Source: Balanoglossus misakiensis (taxonomy: Eukaryota > Hemichordata). Taken from it: a stretch of DNA of 64,000 nt. Shown one piece after another: positions 37,501 through 47,000 of the stretch. The notes under the pieces are model-generated. The model searched no databases and was not told the origin of the DNA. It saw only the letters and a program-made list of their open reading frames with translations. Position 1 is the stretch's first letter. Every line of letters begins with the position of its first letter. The position numbers and the translations under genes were made by a program. The DNA lies in NCBI GenBank assembly GCA_040954595.2, contig CM082586.2:3286001-3350000 (forward strand). Reading direction: 5' to 3'.

Positions 37501-40494
37501 CCACACAGCCAGCACCACCAGAGACAACCACGGCCGCACAGCAAGAAACCACCACACCAGTCGGTGAGTATACACACAAATGAAGAGGGAGAATTTTGGC
37601 TAGTGGTGACAAAACCGAAACTACATGTTTACCCCTGAGAAAGAAAGCAAGTGTAAGCAACAGCTACATCGGGTCTAAAGAATTCTCTTTCCTATTCCAG
37701 AATGCAACTGCCCCACGCCACCTCCATGTCCAGATGGGTACGCTTCACGACCAGTCTATGAGAATAAGGATGAATGCTGCCCTATCTATGTCTGTGAGCC
37801 ACGTAAGTATTTCTAACTCTTCATTTAGTGTATCACAATTTGTTTTCAAAACGTACCCATTTCCTTTTCACAAAGTCTACGAAATCGTGATAACAACTTT
37901 ACACTTTTTCAACCAGAATGTCCCCCTTCGTGCTCTGTGCAACCGACTTGTCCACCTGGAAGCGTGCTGACTACAACGACAACAGAATGTTGTGACGAAT
38001 ATAAATGTATACCGGGTGAGTTGTCTTTATTTTGTCGAAGCATTGAATATCTTTGCACAGGTATATATGGTGTCCATCATGGCAAGAATGTGGCCGAACT
38101 GGCCATCCACTACATATTTTTGCAATAATTTTCAACAACACGTCATTGTCCTCAGAAAACAGAACATAATGTATTCTTTATTGTAACTGGTCTGTTTCAT
38201 ACGCTGAACCCGCTTTTGGTATTTACAGAAACGCTGACAACAGAAGCTGTGCCGGAGGCCACGACACAACCAGCACGGCCAGAGACAACCCCAGAAATCA
38301 CAACACCACCTGGTGAGGAACTCGAGTTTCATCTGAGAACTGACACTTATAATAACACTCTTTTCAATTTATCAAAACAATATTTAGACAACAGGTGTCT
38401 GTTAGTGACAGGCTGTTAATTTCACTGACCATTATCTTTCTTCTCCCAGAATGCAACTGTCCGACACCCATACCCTGTGCAGAAGGTTACCCACCACGTC
38501 CAGTCTATGAGAATGTAGATGACTGCTGTCCTCTTTATGTCTGCGATCCACGTGAGTGTCGTACTGTAACATGTCCTCTAAAACCCTCGAAAAATTCTGT
38601 TTCAACTCTCAAAAAATTGGCACCTTCGGCTTCTTAACTTCACGGTGATTCCGTTTTCCCTTCACACAGTATGCCCACCAGCATGCCCTGTGCAACCAAC
38701 GTGTCCGCCTGACAGCATGTTGGTTACAGCGATAGGAGGGTGCTGTGACGAGTATATATGTGTACCAGGTAAGTTCCCTTCTTTTTCTATACACAGTATA
38801 ATAGCATAATACCAGCAATATGCTGAGAAAACAACCAGACCACTTCATAAACAAGCAAACCACTTTCACCAAAGTGTTTGTAGTAACATGTTATTTTACC
38901 AATGAGATTGTATTGGTCAGGTGTGACGAGAATACCAGCTTATTAATGATTTGTGCAATCTCAAAATACCACCAGTTGCTGGAACACCAGTTATACTACC
39001 CAAAACACCACCAGTGGCAGCAACCACACCAGGAACCACTACGGCTGAAGTACCACCAGAAACCACCACAACAGAAGCATTGCCAGAAGCAACAACGCCT
39101 CACGCGACAACACTCCCATCGCAACCAGAGACAACCAAAGCAACAACACTACCAGCAAAACCGGAGACAACCAAAGCAACAACACTACCAGCAAAACCAG
39201 AAACAAGCACTGCAACAACACTACCAGCAAAACCAGAAACAAGCACTGCAACAACACTTCCAGCAAAACCAGAAACAAGCACGGCAACAACACTCCCGGC
39301 AAAACCAGAAACAACTAAGGCAACGACATTACCATCACAACCAGAAACAACCAAAGCAACAACACTACCAGCAAAACCAGAGACAACCACAACCAAACAA
39401 GAAACCACCACACCAACTGGTAAGTATGCATGCTGGACATTCCGTTATACTAAACATCAGATATCCATCCTTTGCAAGTTGAATGGTATCTCTCTTCACT
39501 CATTGTTGTCAATATAGTCATTATAAAACTCAAAAATGGCAATCTGTCCCCACAGAATGCAACTGTCCAACACCTCCAAGCTGTCCCGATGGTTATGCAA
39601 CACAACCAGTCTACGAGAAGGATGTTGACTGTTGCCCAATCTATTACATTTGTGAGCCACGTGAGTATCATTCTCTATCCATGTATTTCACATTGAATAT
39701 TCTTGATTGTATTACTTGCCTACCAATCTATTGCTATGGTAATTAACCAAGCCTCGAGATCTCGCAATTAACTGACAAGTTTAGCTTTTGCTCAAGATTA
39801 CAAAAGGACTTGTTTCATTGTACTTTTGAACAGAATGCCCGACGTCATGCCCCGCGGAACCACCGACTTGTCCCCCTGGTAGTCAGTTGCGAACAACGAA
39901 AACCGAGTGTTGTGATGAATACGAATGTGTACCGGGTGAGTTATTACAGCTGTTATGTTGAATAAAATATATGTTGTGACGTCACTGAAATGAAACAAAT
40001 TCCATTCACGCTTGGAGCATCTATCCATACTCTGATCTGTCCAAACTATAAACAACTACGTATTTAAAGGACAAACCATGTTGAAATGACGTTTCTTATT
40101 GAATTTGACCCTAACAAGTACAAATTTGTCATTATTTGCAGAAACCAGCAAGTGCGTGGCCATACCAGTTGCGGATGGCCCCCAGCACATCACTATTGAC
40201 GACTGCGTCAGCCAAGACACGGTTGAAATGACAGAGTGCGACGGCCGCTGTTCGTCTCGCTCCTACTGGTCTTACGCGGCAGGCGATACCGTGAGCGACT
40301 GCAAATGTTGCTCGGCAATGGCGACGGAGACCCGACTCGTGCCGATGATCTGCGCCAACAGCACCACGTCACTGTACCAGTACACGCACATCACTGCGTG
40401 CGGGTGCGTGCAGTGTGGGGCCAACACTCTGCAAGCAAATGCGCACGTGCAGAAACAGATGGATAGCTTGTATCACCTCAACCAATTTCACTGA
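26928..40494 (+). CDS. Mucin B: complete gel-forming mucin, 2112 aa
   Basis: Secreted VWF-type mucin. Exons: 26928-27010, 28497-28561, 29565-29735, 30056-30604, 30899-31053, 31248-31404, 31508-31739, 31888-31937, 32055-32374, 32632-32776, 32982-33155, 33333-33497, 33747-33987, 34114-34401, 34550-34599, 34753-34944, 35074-35267, 35388-35495, 35647-35932, 36134-37216, 37423-37563, 37701-37802, 37917-38015, 38229-38312, 38450-38551, 38670-38768, 38976-39419, 39556-39660, 39834-39935, 40142-40494. The sum is 6339 nt and the frame stays open. Order: signal peptide, conserved N-terminal motif, small PTS, D1, D2, D', D3, PTS, three PTS-Cys-Cys cassettes, CTCK. The smallest of the three paralogs. Several donors are weak (GTTCGA at 33156, GTTAGT at 31938, GTGGGT at 31740), but their positions are supported by C. 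Confidence 0.9.
27011..28496 (+). other. Intron 1 of mucin B
   Basis: 1486-nt intron with a GTGAGT donor and TGTAG acceptor. No coding recognised. It holds an imperfect local duplication: a GCGGAYCTGCTGCTTC element occurs near 28104 and again near 28162, each after a GCGGAAAA/ACGGAAAA-like stretch. Confidence 0.65.
28562..29564 (+). other. Intron 2 of mucin B, with 21-bp direct duplication
   Basis: Starts with two adjacent 21-bp copies (28564-28584 and 28585-28605) of an AACTAACATCTAATCAC element. No coding exon supported in the rest. A 63-codon frame at 29232-29423 lacks suitable splice sites and similarity. Confidence 0.6.
29565..29735 (+). CDS. Mucin B: N-terminal PTS exon
   Basis: 57 codons rich in Thr, Pro and Ala (PTTSTVPTTTTKRTTLPL), phase 1-1, between the N-terminal motif and VWD1. 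Gene C has a 35-codon counterpart at 44363-44467. Likely O-glycosylated. Confidence 0.75.
29801..29948. repeat. GACA-rich microsatellite and G11 run
   Basis: Within a mucin B intron. Mixed ACAG/GACA/CACA repeats to about 29886, then an uninterrupted run of 11 G at 29938-29948. Confidence 0.8.
30056..30604 (+). CDS. Mucin B: VWD domain of D1 (single exon)
   Basis: A whole VWD in one 549-nt exon: [35 protein letters not shown], then CGLCGHYNGDPSDDF and FAESWK. The usual GDPH is replaced by GKDQ, but the CxxC and NGDxxDDF loop are kept. D1 being intronless contrasts with the multi-exon D2 and D3. Confidence 0.9.
30899..31404 (+). CDS. Mucin B: C8 of D1
   Basis: Exons 30899-31053 (ends FDQCHA) and 31248-31404 ([18 protein letters not shown] to DWRTDQLC). 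Typical C8 cysteine pattern and terminal WR motif; phase-0 intron as in A and C. Confidence 0.88.
31508..31937 (+). CDS. Mucin B: TIL1 and Cys tail
   Basis: Exons 31508-31739 and 31888-31937. CKPGFVYDHCGTTCPSTC, CRCPDDTYLHDGEC, then CLCHNGKW...NQCDG across a split Cys codon. Confidence 0.85.
32055..33155 (+). CDS. Mucin B: VWD domain of D2
   Basis: Exons 32055-32374, 32632-32776 and 32982-33155. [20 protein letters not shown] is followed by [15 protein letters not shown] and FGNKW. GDPH and CxxC are both intact. The middle exon is strikingly close to gene C at nucleotide level. Confidence 0.9.
33333..33497 (+). CDS. Mucin B: C8 of D2
   Basis: CHSVLLPTTYIQSCIYDFCK, then CEDNSCHCDAFAHYAHDC and DWRSSTLEC. 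Standard C8 core in one 165-nt exon. Confidence 0.88.
33747..33987 (+). CDS. Mucin B: TIL2
   Basis: [51 protein letters not shown], ending in a split Cys codon. 241 nt, as in C. Confidence 0.85.
34114..34599 (+). CDS. Mucin B: D' region
   Basis: Exons 34114-34401 and 34550-34599. D2 tail, TIL' ([52 protein letters not shown]) and the Cys tail CACQGTQGWQCEQNSC. Confidence 0.87.
34753..35495 (+). CDS. Mucin B: VWD domain of D3
   Basis: Exons 34753-34944, 35074-35267 and 35388-35495. [57 protein letters not shown] and [19 protein letters not shown]. The CxxC of D1 and D2 is replaced by EGLC. Confidence 0.9.
35647..35932 (+). CDS. Mucin B: C8 of D3
   Basis: [59 protein letters not shown]. This is the part most like MUC2 and MUC5 D3. 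The dense GGDCECLC cluster corresponds to the C8-3 region involved in interchain disulfides in vertebrate relatives. Confidence 0.9.
36134..37216 (+). CDS. Mucin B: TIL3, PTS array and VWC-like module
   Basis: One 1083-nt exon. TIL3 (CDGVCWEFKPCIPVCEYSC, CACPDDQKWDGEKC) runs straight into Thr/Ala/Pro repeats, ending with a VWC-like module ([25 protein letters not shown]). A shares the TIL-PTS fusion in one exon, and C shares the full layout. Confidence 0.88.
36421..36690 (+). repeat. 30-bp PTS minisatellite, 9 near-perfect copies
   Basis: Nine consecutive 30-bp copies encoding AAPPTTSTTT, differing only at a CC/CT third base in the last copies. Two more diverged copies follow to 36750. In frame with TIL3. 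Confidence 0.92.
37423..38015 (+). CDS. Mucin B: PTS-Cys-Cys cassette 1
   Basis: Exons 37423-37563 (PTS, PETTTAAQQETTTPVG), 37701-37802 (type alpha: CNCPTPPPCPDGYASRP, ECCPIYVC) and 37917-38015 (type beta: CPPSCSVQPTCPPGSVL, ECCDEYKC). All phase 1-1. Confidence 0.82.
38229..38768 (+). CDS. Mucin B: PTS-Cys-Cys cassette 2
   Basis: Exons 38229-38312 (short PTS, ARPETTPEITTPPG), 38450-38551 (alpha: CNCPTPIPCAEGYPPRP, DCCPLYVC) and 38670-38768 (beta: CPPACPVQPTCPPDSML, GCCDEYIC). Confidence 0.82.
38976..39935 (+). CDS. Mucin B: PTS-Cys-Cys cassette 3
   Basis: Exons 38976-39419 (PTS of 148 codons), 39556-39660 (alpha: [26 protein letters not shown]) and 39834-39935 (beta: CPTSCPAEPPTCPPGSQL, ECCDEYEC). 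The PTS acceptor is weak (ATACCACCAG), but the phase fits exactly. Confidence 0.78.
39107..39394 (+). repeat. 36-bp PTS minisatellite, about 8 copies
   Basis: Twelve-residue units TTLPAKPETTKA and TTLPAKPETSTA, with two TTLPSQPETTKA variants. Unrelated in motif to the 30-bp array upstream in the same gene. Confidence 0.88.
40142..40494 (+). CDS. Mucin B: CTCK and stop
   Basis: [45 protein letters not shown] and CGCVQC: a cystine-knot dimerisation domain. It ends with TGA at 40492-40494 after a 25-residue tail without cysteine. Confidence 0.9.
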
Positions 40495-40732
40495 TCAGTT
40501 TAGAGACTTTAGCACATGAAGAAGACCATAGACCCTAGAGAGAAGACGGAGCTTTGTAATGAAACCCCTCCTCTTACACGTGACTGACACCTGTTGCAAG
40601 ATTACAGCCAGATATGACAAGTGGACACCAAGATTAAAAACCTCACAAGCGCCGTTTTTTTTCATTACTTAATTTTGTCCGATCCAGCTTTGTATATTGG
40701 TAATGTCCTTGATCAGATGCTGCCGTCCATGG

Positions 40733-40738
40733 AATAAA
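40733..40738 (+). terminator. Poly(A) signal AATAAA, mucin B
   Basis: Canonical hexamer 239 bases after the stop codon. Confidence 0.6.
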
Positions 40739-42725
40739 CAATTAGTGTATCATATACTGTAATCTGACTGTGATTTCTTAACGCCCATCTCAAGTCCAGC
40801 CAAAGCAAATACTAGTATTCGGGAACCTTTCCCTTCTAGCTCTATGGTCCAATGTTCTCGGCTGTCCCGGGGCCCTTGGTCATTGACCTTCCTGTGTGGT
40901 CAGTTCGTTGACTTACAACCTGATCAAACATTGGTGATAATTATCAAGGAATTAGCGACATTGACAATGCAAACGCCAGATTGCATAGCAATTGCATTGA
41001 TACTGAATCTTATGGCCATTCCATGATCGACTGAAATTTCTTTTTCTGCTCGAGTAAATTTCGTCATTCAAGTCATTACAGAGCCTGCAAACGTTAACGA
41101 CACGAAGTGGATTTTATCTGATGCTGTAATTTTGCTATACCGTGTTTGTTATACGGGGGTGTCATAGTTCGATTACGTCATCCGGCAAAGAATCTGCGTG
41201 GCGCCTGCACTGATATTTTCACCTGACGTGATCAGTGGACTTTGAAAAATACATAATCAAAAGCCCCCTCTCCCTACGCCAGGTGATTGGCATTCACGTG
41301 TCTTTCAAACAGCCGTTAATTAAACGAACTAGGGTAGGGATTTCATTAACAATAAACAGATCAAAGATACTTATTGTTGTATTGAAATATCTGATACAGC
41401 GCTGATGACTATTGTAATGGATTGTGGACTATCGTTACGTATAGCGATTTCATCTCATCTTACAGATTACAGTTGTAATTGCAATTTCTGCATTTGTTAT
41501 TCTATATCTTTGATTGTATTACCGTGGAGACTTGTCTGAAAATCTCCAGCTTGCTGCGGATCTAGGTACGACACTGCGTCCTTTGCAGAGAGGCGTTTTT
41601 TTGGCCTTTCGAGCGATTTATCCCCGTTTCAAAGACAACATGGACATGGGTTTAGTTTGAGTTTTAAATGAATGTTCTAGACTTTGGCGCCGTCGAAAGT
41701 TCATCGCTAGGCGTGCAAATGCTCAGTGCTCGTTTTTATAGACAATACATATTACGTCATACAAATTAGCTGTTAATGATTAAATAAGATTACCGGTCTA
41801 ATAAAACTCGTCCCAGATAAGAGCAAGTCTAGGGACCCCGCCGAGAGACGAAAGCAAGCAACGGCACCTTTATTAAGTCATGTCTTTCCCTGGGCTCGGG
41901 GTTTATCATATCTAAGAATAATTACAAATAATATATTCTGTTTGTTTACACAAACATGTGGTACAAGATCCCAAGCAGTGATACTTTACCAACTTACGTA
42001 GGTAGCTCATGATAAATTTCAAAATTCATTTCATTGTAATTGTTCATGGTTAAAAATTCACAACTCGGGTATTTGCTGACTTGACGGCAAACTTCAAGTC
42101 TGGTGTAATTTACATAATTAGGCTTAATCAAGTTACACAACATATGCTGTTATCTCATACGATATTTCGCATCGTCTTCCCACGTGACCTGTACAGTTGA
42201 ATGTTGCAATCGCTGAATATGGTTGTGGACAAAAACTAGAATTTTAGACCGACTTCTTTTCTTAAAATGCATGACTGATGGGATTTTCGATTCGATTTCA
42301 TTTAAACACAAACTAATTGCAACCGTACGATTATCACTTGTTAAAATTTAAATCTCTGTTTACCTAAATGTGTGAAACTTTTGGTTGACAACAGAAATCA
42401 TGCACGTGATAATCCCTTGTTACTATGCGAATTGTGTATCTACGTATTTAGGCAGCTACACAGAGCACCGAGTTGATTATTGACTTCTCTTGCGTCAAAA
42501 CCTCCGTGAAAAATGCCTTATTCGCTTCTCGTCTTGTTGATTTCATGCAATAAAACTGGATTGTATTCCAAACACTATTTGTGGCGTCACTGTGCATGGA
42601 AAGCCGAGTCAAATGCTTTAAATTGCCGAAAAGGCAAATTGGCAGTCTGACCACAAGTTCTCATCAGGAATGTCTAAAGGCTTTTGTTCTTTCATCGTGG
42701 CACCGATCATTGAACCTGCCGGGGT
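40739..42725. other. Intergenic B-C, no gene seen
   Basis: About 2 kb of AT-rich DNA with no supported exon, RNA gene or repeat array. It may contain regulatory DNA for mucin C. Confidence 0.6.
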
Positions 42726-42836
42726 CACGTGACTTCTGGACTTAGCTCTTATCATATTCTCTTTGTTGGTTTTGCTTTGTTTAAACTTTGGAGGAAAATA
42801 AGCACTTTTCGACCAATCGCTGAGAGCTGATAAAAG
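42726..42836 (+). promoter_or_regulatory. Possible mucin C promoter: E-box, CCAAT, TATA-like
   Basis: TCACGTGA palindrome with CACGTG at 42726-42731, CCAAT at 42813-42817 and ATAAAAG at 42830-42836, about 150 bases before the start. The spacing of CCAAT and TATA-like elements is reasonable, but this is motif evidence only. Confidence 0.35.
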
Positions 42837-42985
42837 TATTACGATTTTTTTAGAGGAGTCGCCATCACTTTGTCACCGAACCTCACACACTCCACAGGTC
42901 GGGTTGCAGAACGCTTGGTCCAGATAATTACACTGTAGCTTTTTTTAGACTCTTTTCCTCTCACACGAGGAGAAAGAAACCTAAG

Positions 42986-44097
42986 ATGGCATCTTTCGGT
43001 GTAAATATGACCAAGTCGATCTTCGCGTGCCTTTTGCTGCTCGCATCGACGATTTTGGAGCACTCCGTGCATGGACGAGGAATTCCAATTATCGGGTAAG
43101 TTCCACAATGGACTTCAATGATTCCAGAAAATCCTCTCAAAACGCAATTCCGTTTTACTTTCATTACTTAAGATGTTGTGTTTTCGAAGTTATTTTTCTG
43201 CTTGTTACTCGAGTGAATTATCGCTGTTCTTAAAACGCGACGCGTGTATTTTTTTAGAACTCTCGGAAAACTATCCAAACACAACGAAAGAAGCGACAGA
43301 TTTGTATAGATTAGTCCAGTACAATTCACGAGTCAAGAGTCCTACATCTAGTCCTGATACACAAATTTTCAGATAAGCCTCGAAAATGTCAATTTAGAGG
43401 AATTTCGTCCGAAATGTGTCTGTCGGGAATTCCGACAGCACACTATCGATTTGCACCACACTGCATGGGTTGCACGTCGCAAAGGCCATGGAGGTATCTA
43501 CTGTTGTGAGAAAAAGGGGAGACTTTTTCGGCTCCGACTGGCGCCGAACGTATCTCAAATACCCGTCGGCTTCGTTCGGAGGCACATTCGAGAGGTCTCG
43601 GGCAAGGTCAATGCTTCGAGCGGCGGCAGTTTACCGCAACCCTGGATGCAGTTGTGAAATGTTTGCTTAGTTAATCTGGGACAGCTGTATAATCATTAAC
43701 CCTGTACGGGGATGCGAAATGACATGCACATTTCGTGACGACTATGACAAATTTATAGGCCTACTTGGTTGCGAGATGACATTTCTTGTATTAGCCATAA
43801 GAACCACATGTACTGATTTGTGACTGACGAACTAACTACTGTAGGCAAATACTGACCTCTATTTCTACTCGGAGCCATTTTGTGAGACATTTGACAAAAG
43901 TAAACATTTTCAAAAAGGGAGGTTTAATTCGTCGCGACCTAGAACAGACAGCGATCCCTGTATATTCAGCGTCTGTGTCGTCAATTTGGAAAACTTTCAA
44001 CGAATTCTCGTTTTTCCTCGTAGGCACGGCGGTGATATTGACGAGCTGTATAAATTACGTGAGGATGTTAAAATAACCTCACCGGATTGGAGACAAG
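42986..44097 (+). CDS. Mucin C: signal peptide and N-terminal motif exons
   Basis: Exon 42986-43095 encodes [20 protein letters not shown] and a likely cleavage after HSVHG. Exon 44024-44097 encodes [14 protein letters not shown], homologous to LGDDALIDQLYLLRH of B. The 928-nt intron between (43096-44023) holds open frames but nothing recognisable. Confidence 0.8.
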
Positions 44098-47000
44098 GTA
44101 ATTAAGAAAGTAATAGAGACAATAGGTTTGAGTAAAGCTCAATTATATTTCATTATTATTTTTCTTTACGTCATCTGAAGTTTTCCCTTTAAATCTCAAT
44201 TTATGGTGGACCAGTACAATTAGACCCTGAAGTGTGACAGACACATCGAGATCTACGTGAGTGTGCACTGCCCCACCCCAACGTTCACACAAACCCCAGG
44301 AATATTGATCTACCGTTTGTGTGCTGGTATATTATGTTAAGACACGTTTGCATTTTAAGCAGGTGTTATCAGACAACCGCCGGGAGTCAGAAGAGTGACC
44401 ACACTGCCCACGCTTCAGACGGTGAAGCCGACGGCATCGTACAACACACCCGAAACAGTCACAACAGGTAGTGTACTACGACATATACTCGAAATTCACC
44501 GTCACGGGTGTCCTCTATATGCCCGTTGATGAAACGGAAGATTGAGAAGAGTTTTGAGTGGACGGGAATGATATCGTAGACTGAAATATTCAGTCGTGTG
44601 CGGGCGCTCCGGCGCAAGGGTCGTAGGCAGTGCTATGCTTTAGGCCTACTCTTGTCTACACTTTTCTCTCAAGTGTCTTTCTCGCGGCTTTTTAGGTCGG
44701 ACCCTTTAAAGGAAACAAAAATGTTGACAAACACTTTTTCTCTTTCAGCTTCCCAAGGGTCTAAAACTGGGTACTGCGCTGTCTGGGGCCGGGACGAGTA
44801 CCAGACCTTCGATGGTGCCCATTACATATACCAAGGATCGTGCACCTACAAGCTGGTCTCAGACTGTTTCAGTTCACTGTTCGATGTCTACGTTCACAAT
44901 GACGGCGACTGCGAGTATCAGAACTGTAAACGGTCAATCACAGTCGACACCACTGGCAACCCACAGAATGGAGTCTTCTTCACAGCTGGCGACGACGGAC
45001 GTGTTTCTGTCTCCAAGGGCGACCAGAGCCTCGCGATTCCAACCTTCGTCGACGGTCTCTTGATCGAGAAAATTTCTCATTACATATTCATTCGTAGTCT
45101 GGGCTTTACCATCACCTGGGACTCAAAAGAGTATATCGGAGTTGAAGTCACCGATTCTCTTTTCGGTCTCACCTGTGGACTGTGTGGGCGCTATAACAAC
45201 GACCCGAGTGATGATTTCACTGATGCCGGCGGTTTCATACAAGAAGAGGCGTTCACGTTTGCGGAAAGCTGGAAAATGCCACTTGTAGGAGAGGGTAAGT
45301 GTTCTTTGTTAATATGCCTGAGGTTACTAACCGATATAACACGAAATATGTGCGTTTTTCCCTAATCTTGAAACATCCTTCTTTTTGGCCGAGAAACATA
45401 CAGAATGTGAGAACACGAACTCTCACGACACTTAATCATGTCCTCGGGGGCGTGCAATAAAAAGACTTGGCATCCAAAAAAGGAACAGTAAACTAAGTCC
45501 AAGACAACTTAGTTACCCCCAACGACATAGTAATTACGTACTCATAAACGTATCACTTTTTAGCTGGGTTGTTGGTCAAAAGTGAAGCGCCTGGTACATA
45601 TACGCTGTCCAGTCATGTAATCTTCAAGACCAGGGAAACACTTTTATCAAACACACATAGAACTTTTGGTCCATGTCTTCATTTCACAGTGTGTGCACCA
45701 ACGCCACCGCTGCAGCCCTCCTGCACATCAGTGTCGATACCGCCAGAGTTAGAGGAGGAGTTCGCAGATTTGTTGGAACATCAAGACTACGTGGTGCAAG
45801 CCTGCGATCGGTTGAACCTAGCTCCGTTTAAAAAGTGCCATTCTGTAAGTAGAATCACATCAACCTTTGCTGTGTAGATCCCGAGTAATCACCTGGCTTA
45901 AGTTATATGTCGACAGAAGCACCAGACTACGGATATTTCAGTTGGGCCTACATCTCGTACAACCATAAGGTTCTGGCCTTTCTTTGGGGGAGGAAGTGAC
46001 ATTAACTACGCGCAAACTCCAGTAAAGGCCCGTGACGCAAATTGGAAGTCATCCGATGTGACCATGATCTCCGACTTTTCTTCTCCTTTGACAGATTGTG
46101 GACCCACAACCTTACATCGAGGCCTGTGAACACGAGGCCTGCAATTGCAACAAGACGCAGACGGCATGTACTTGTGATACTTTCGAAGCATACGCTCGCG
46201 AATGCCAACGTCAAGGATTTAAGATGCCATCCAAGTGGAGGGCCAAGAGCGGATGTCGTAAGTTGGCGGACACGTAGATTTTCTCTTACAGGCTTTTCCA
46301 TGCCATTTTGAACATTACAACTACTGAACGTAAAGTTCTGAATGTTTGAGCTGCAGTGCATGCATGTACAATAGGGGGGCACCTTTAAAGGCGCATCTTC
46401 ATCAACTTTATCTAAAAGGACGTGACTTAGCCTGATAAATTGACAATTGCCCCTTTAATAAGTATCAGTGAAATAATGACACTTTGGGCGGAAACAAGCT
46501 GGGTATAGACATCTAGCCAAAACTGCTCGCAATTGGTCAGACACGAGATATAATATATATTATATATTATGATACCAATGTACTGATCACTTCCTCTTTC
46601 AGCTCTGGAGTGTCCAGCGGGCTTTGAATACGACCACTGCGGGTCATCGTGTCCCAAGACATGTCAAAAGAAGCAACCCATGTGCGAGGAGAATTTCTGC
46701 GTGGACGGGTGTCGCTGCCCGGACGGTACATTCCTGCAGGACGGAGAGTGCGTGCAAGTAGCGGAGTGCACGTGTACGTACGAGGGCAAGGAGTATCCAC
46801 CAGGCGCAGTGCTGACTCAGGACTGCAACGAATGGTATGTAGACTCTAGATCAAGTTGAAGTTTGAAGTTTACTTAAGTGCGATTGTCTTTGTTTCCCTT
46901 CATGATTTCATTCTTTCTCCCATCTCTAATGTCCGTTTATGTTTTTTCTCCTGAAATTCAGCATATGTCAAAACGGAAAGTGGGGATCCTGTACAAGCAA

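Noticed and set aside
40844-41026. 60-codon frame between B and C
   Set aside because: Isolated, short and without recognisable features.
43416-43670. 84-codon frame in intron 1 of mucin C
   Set aside because: No similarity recognised, and open frames overlap on both strands. Possibly GC-richer intron sequence only.
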